Part shown: piece by piece, positions 62,401 to 64,000 of the stretch
Numbering within the stretch: position 1 is the first letter of the stretch
How the letters are laid out: each line of letters starts with the position of its first letter
Assembly: GCA_017458065.1 (NCBI GenBank)
Contig: JAFTGD010000018.1
Span: 22,950 to 86,949 of the forward strand
Direction: 5' to 3'
Length of the DNA stretch: 64,000 nt
DNA from: Oscillospiraceae bacterium
Lineage (GTDB): Bacteria > Bacillota > Clostridia > Oscillospirales > Oscillospiraceae
Made by a program: the position numbers and the translations under genes
Notes under the pieces: model-generated
The model's input: the letters and a program-made list of their open reading frames with translations, nothing else
Told to the model about the DNA's origin: nothing
The model's database searches: none

Positions 62401-62683
62401 ACCGTGGCTGGCGATCGATCCACCGGGTCCGGTCGTGCGGGACGGCAACAACGCCGCCATCGTCCGCTGGAACGCTGTTGTTGGTGCGGAAAAGTACAAG
62501 ATCTTCCGCAAGGATCCGGATCACGAAGGCTGGTTCACCGTCGGCGTTGTTGACGGAAACATCGCAGAGTTCAAGGACACCAACGATGTCCGCGAGGGCC
62601 AGGCGTACGATTATACGGTACGTGCAGTCAGCGGTGATACCGAAAGCGCCTATGACGAATCCGGTTGGCCGCTCCCGGCATAA
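59408..62683 (+). CDS. Secreted protein of eleven fibronectin-III-like repeats
   Basis: A 1091-residue protein with a signal peptide (about 5-32) and then eleven tandem ~90-100-residue repeats. Typical pieces are: TPVLxS, VxWxxVxGAxxYxIFRK, TSYTD, TYxYTVRxxD and SWFDExG. This is the Fn3 β-sandwich pattern. There is no LPxTG, SLH or choline-binding tail; it ends WPLPA. It may bind the surface polymer made by the upstream locus or form an extracellular scaffold. Start chosen 6 bases after GAGG; it has its own promoter and terminator. Confidence 0.82.
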   Translation: MMKGKNLLKRLSAMLLCAVLFLSLLPVGNAAFTLSAPTLVSVEKQGESLVITWNKVDGAASYGVWRKTNGGSWQSVAQRVSGSSYKDTTVSGGNTYTYTVRCLDGSGALISWFDEAGLSMYYDWPYATPTLTSGTATGNSFTVKWSGVAGAKYYAIFRKDNGSSWQTVKRKVTGTSYTDYNVKTGHTYVYTVRVEDENGKLKSWFNEAGVSDTVTNSSWGFATPVLKSAVYVSNGVNITWDAVKDAPKYAIYRKTNYTTNPNAQWQRIGTTTSTSYTDTTTNSGNTYLYTVRIIDNNNRFVSWFDESGIAPTSGATFATPVLQSVTNTSNGVKFVWSPVPAAKRYTVFRRDNGGNWHAVNRNVTSNSYVDSSVTAGTTYTYTVRVTNDAGQLVSGFQSPGLEIRYWPCATPNFTLTSTKEGVKITWNKVSGASSYRIFRLNDGKWVSIASVSGTSYTDKQVVSSKDYTYAVRAQDGSKKLLSWFDQKTITYYGELNIVTKLSYGEAVTGPTDSQFLRGRSVVVEWRNINGAATYRIFRKANNASEWKELTTYAGNPDPAFQFYDVPATDPRQYIDTQVVSGTTYTYTVRALDAAGKYVGEYDSVGRSIVYYDAPDVFETVADNDGITVSWNPVLGISKYQVYRKIRTAEGWDLIGSTSDLYFTDTNIIPQTEYQYTVRCVNNSNQIVSGFDRQAEFGRTTMLWLNTPVLIDISLDEDTVSLTWMRVDWIKDNSGVSQYEVLRKLNDESWQHVDFVMDPGTSPVDKITYKDTFSSMVSGATYHYTVRCVDMLGMPLSNYDKDGLTISFYEVPKVMKIENHRDGVYLEWNVTDGTAVYQVYRKNGDNNWIKIGTTTETHYTDTTAVNSLTYVYAVSSKDEGDELLSDYFKDNRISNEITYYKTPELISVRIEGNGLRVKWAPVDGITQYRLYRKTVGEEGTTYVDVSDVTYWNSNYDMSTLGPVESGKTYTYTVRCIDGSGIVSEYESNLLKSLYLDMPTPWLAIDPPGPVVRDGNNAAIVRWNAVVGAEKYKIFRKDPDHEGWFTVGVVDGNIAEFKDTNDVREGQAYDYTVRAVSGDTESAYDESGWPLPA

Positions 62684-62750
62684 GCCAAAGTAAGGCAACA
62701 CGGAACTGGCGAAATAGTCCTAAAAAGTAGGGGCTGTAAAAAAGACCCAA

Positions 62751-62795
62751 AAAAGAAGAACGCCTCCAAGAAAAACTTGGAAGCGTTCTTTTTTG
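62751..62795 (+). terminator. Terminator of the Fn3-repeat gene
   Basis: A long A-rich/T-rich hairpin (AGAACGCCTCCAAG with CTTGGAAGCGTTCT) with a run of six T. Confidence 0.8.
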
Positions 62796-62839
62796 GTACG
62801 ATTTTGTCTCATGAAAAGAGCACCGGGAAGAATATTAGG

Positions 62840-63032
62840 TAAGCGCTCAATAATGACCCGGTAAGCGAAACTGAATATTCCGCAGCAGATTGATCACCAG
62901 CACCGCGCAGGTTGTCCATCCTCACCGCAAGGATTGACCATTCTCTCCGGCACCGTTGACCACCCCTTGAAAAGCGGTAATATATTGGCGCACGCATTCA
63001 GCGTGACATCAATATAAGGAGGGGTCATAGCT
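62840..63032 (+). mobile_element. IS21-type left end with degenerate terminal repeats
   Basis: Before the istA-like start there are four degenerate ~22-bp repeats (each beginning RTTGNCCA or a close variant) between 62888 and about 62967, preceded by GGTAAGCG twice. IS21 elements carry such repeated transposase-binding sites at their ends. GGAGG at ~63020 serves the istA-like start. Confidence 0.6.
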
Positions 63033-63461
63033 ATGACCAACTACCGCGAAATCCTGAGGATGAATTCACTCGGATTCAACAAGACTGAGATTGCCCAATC
63101 ACTCCACTGCTCGCGCACGACTGTGAGGGCGGTCATACGTTTGGCGGAGGAGCAAAATCTCCAATACCCTTTGCCAGAGGGAATGTCGGATAAGGATCTA
63201 TACGATACACTTTATCCTACTGCATCCGGGAAGATGAAGTACAAGATGCCAGATTATGAGCACGTCTACAAGGAGTTACAGCGCGACGGTGTAACTTTGG
63301 ATCTACTCTGGCGGGAATACGTGGATGAATGTCGGCTTGTGCATATAGCCGTTTTCCCCGGCCAGCAGGGCAATAATTCCCGGCCAGTCCGGGCCACAAC
63401 AGGCGGCCAGCGGGCTGCTTGTAAACTGCACGCCATAATGGTATCATACAACTGCTTTTGA
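63033..63461 (+). pseudogene. istA: IS21 IstA-like transposase, N-terminal fragment
   Basis: A 142-codon frame. Residues 1-~101 match the opening of IstA: YREILRMNSLGFNKTEIAQSLHCSRTTVRAVI (HTH), then YPLPEGMSD, MPDYEHVYKEL and LLWREYVDECR. The DDE catalytic core that should follow is absent; after DECR the frame enters unrelated sequence to a chance stop. Confidence 0.75.
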
Positions 63462-63526
63462 CTGTGTCAGAGGATAGGGCAACGCTGGGAACGACCCGAG
63501 CGCTGGCACAGGGGTTAGCGGAAGGG

Positions 63527-63553
63527 GTGATGCCATGTGCATCACTCTTTTTC
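63527..63553 (+). terminator. Hairpin with T tract in the IS remnant
   Basis: GTGATGC-CATGT-GCATCAC followed by TCTTTTTCT. No gene ends just upstream. Confidence 0.5.
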
Positions 63554-63620
63554 TGTACTACGCCCCGCCGTCCCCAGCATCACCCTTTTACGGAAACCCC
63601 AAAGCGAAATCCCCAGGGGT

Positions 63621-63639
63621 CTGGGGGCAGCGCCCCCAG
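63621..63639. repeat. GC-rich palindrome (REP-like)
   Basis: CTGGGGGC-AGC-GCCCCCAG, preceded by CCCCAGGGGT. It resembles GC-rich palindromes scattered in related clostridial genomes; only one copy is in this window. Confidence 0.5.
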
Positions 63640-63652
63640 TAGTCACTCAACG

Positions 63653-63883
63653 TTACAGCTTCTCAATATGGACAGTATAGCCAGTCGTCAGACGCCGCCG
63701 AATACCGTCCAATTTGCCATAGCAGTTTTCTTCGTCGCTCAGGTACTTGCCCCACTCAGACGGCGCGTACTGGCTGGTAAACATGGTCGAGGTTTTCAGA
63801 TCCGTTCTGGTTTTAATCAGGTGGTAGAGGATCTTAATCCCATCTTCCGAATATCTGCTCCTTAACTTCTCAGATTTTTGCCA
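63653..63883 (-). pseudogene. istB: IstB-like ATPase, C-terminal fragment on the minus strand
   Basis: The minus-strand frame reads ILYHLIKTRTDLKTSTMFTSQY, PSEWGKYL and LDGIRRRLTTGYTVHIEKL-stop. It resembles the C-terminal part of IstB/DnaC-like ATPases of IS21 elements. The N-terminal Walker motifs are missing (a stop lies just upstream). Its strand is opposite to the istA fragment, so the element is rearranged or two elements are mixed. Confidence 0.55.
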
Positions 63884-63884
63884 C

Positions 63885-63916
63885 TAAAAAACCTGCCCAT
63901 AAGGAATGAGCAGGTT
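63885..63916 (-). terminator. Terminator of the rightmost minus-strand gene
   Basis: Minus strand: AACCTGC...GCAGGTT with loop, followed by TTTTT. Confidence 0.65.
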
Positions 63917-63927
63917 TGGCAGGAGAA

Positions 63928-64000
63928 TCAATCGTCCTGGTCAGATGGTTTGCTTTCAAGGAATCGAAGAATGTCCTCAAAAGATTTGTCGCTTTTGGCG
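63928..64000 (-). CDS. Unidentified protein, C-terminal end (partial)
   Basis: The minus-strand frame from the right edge reads KSFEDILRFLES followed by an acidic KPSDQDD end and TGA. Too short to identify. It is followed by its own terminator at 63885-63916. Confidence 0.5.
   Translation of the reverse strand, partial: AKSDKSFEDILRFLESKPSDQDD

Noticed and set aside
62888-62967. Small CRISPR or operator array
   Set aside because: The four degenerate ~22-bp units fit IS21 terminal repeats placed before an istA-like start.
63458-63865. 135-codon plus-strand ORF at the right end
   Set aside because: It covers the REP-like palindrome and the antisense of the istB-like fragment; no start signal.

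Overview
The window looks like a Gram-positive Bacillota chromosome, most likely a gut-associated clostridium of the Oscillospirales type. The support is LPxTG surface proteins with Cna-B/SpaA-like folds, a glgC/glgD pair, GT2-TagF-like wall-polymer enzymes, and strong TTGNNN-N17-TATAAT promoters with AGGAGG ribosome binding sites. I saw no tRNA, rRNA or CRISPR array. The taxonomic placement is inference.

Layout. (A) 1-8.8 kb is the inner end of an integrated element: a partial HK97-type head module (portal end, ClpP-like prohead protease, major capsid), two phage/ICE-type proteins, a compact type I toxin-antitoxin locus with both promoters visible, a sigma-like factor and two tandem large serine recombinases. 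(B) 8.9-10.2 kb carries a CmpB-type membrane protein, bracketed by two related palindromic elements, and an HD-domain protein. (C) 10.5-20.1 kb is a mosaic of surface-protein and defence-gene fragments: a headless vWA/LPxTG adhesin, a ~480 bp duplication carrying an LPxTG tail plus a ribbon-helix-helix gene, a truncated EcoRI-type methyltransferase, a remnant of an MmeI-like methyltransferase, an AlbA/ATPase protein, an Rpn nuclease remnant and small broken genes. (D) 20.2-34.6 kb is conserved core: YwlG-like protein; prs-pth-glgC-glgD (minus strand); prfB; a parvulin isomerase; a DUF4349 lipoprotein; a MotA/MotB-like pair; galM; nth; and two membrane-anchored secreted proteins. (E) 34.9-40.3 kb encodes surface glycan functions: a phosphodiester glycosidase, an unknown anchored protein, GT2, GtrA, a phosphoribosyltransferase and rfbB. 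(F) 40.3-42.8 kb holds a helicase/BREX-ATPase chimera and an AAA-ATPase with a nuclease-like tail. (G) 42.9-62.7 kb is a cell-surface polymer locus: CAP protein, O-antigen-ligase-like protein, six GT2 enzymes (two fused to TagF-like polymerase domains), a secreted SASA esterase, an acyltransferase, a short LRR protein and a protein of eleven Fn3-like repeats. (H) 62.8-64 kb is a scrambled IS21-type element.

How the parts work together. Regions E and G probably build, modify and trim one or more phosphodiester-linked surface polymers. Core region D supplies central sugar, PRPP and translation functions. Regions A, C, F and H show repeated integration, duplication and deletion. The best candidates for less-described biology are the type I toxin-antitoxin locus, the orphan ZorAB/MotAB-like motor, the methyltransferase-linked ribbon-helix-helix duplication and the tandem GT2-TagF polymerases.
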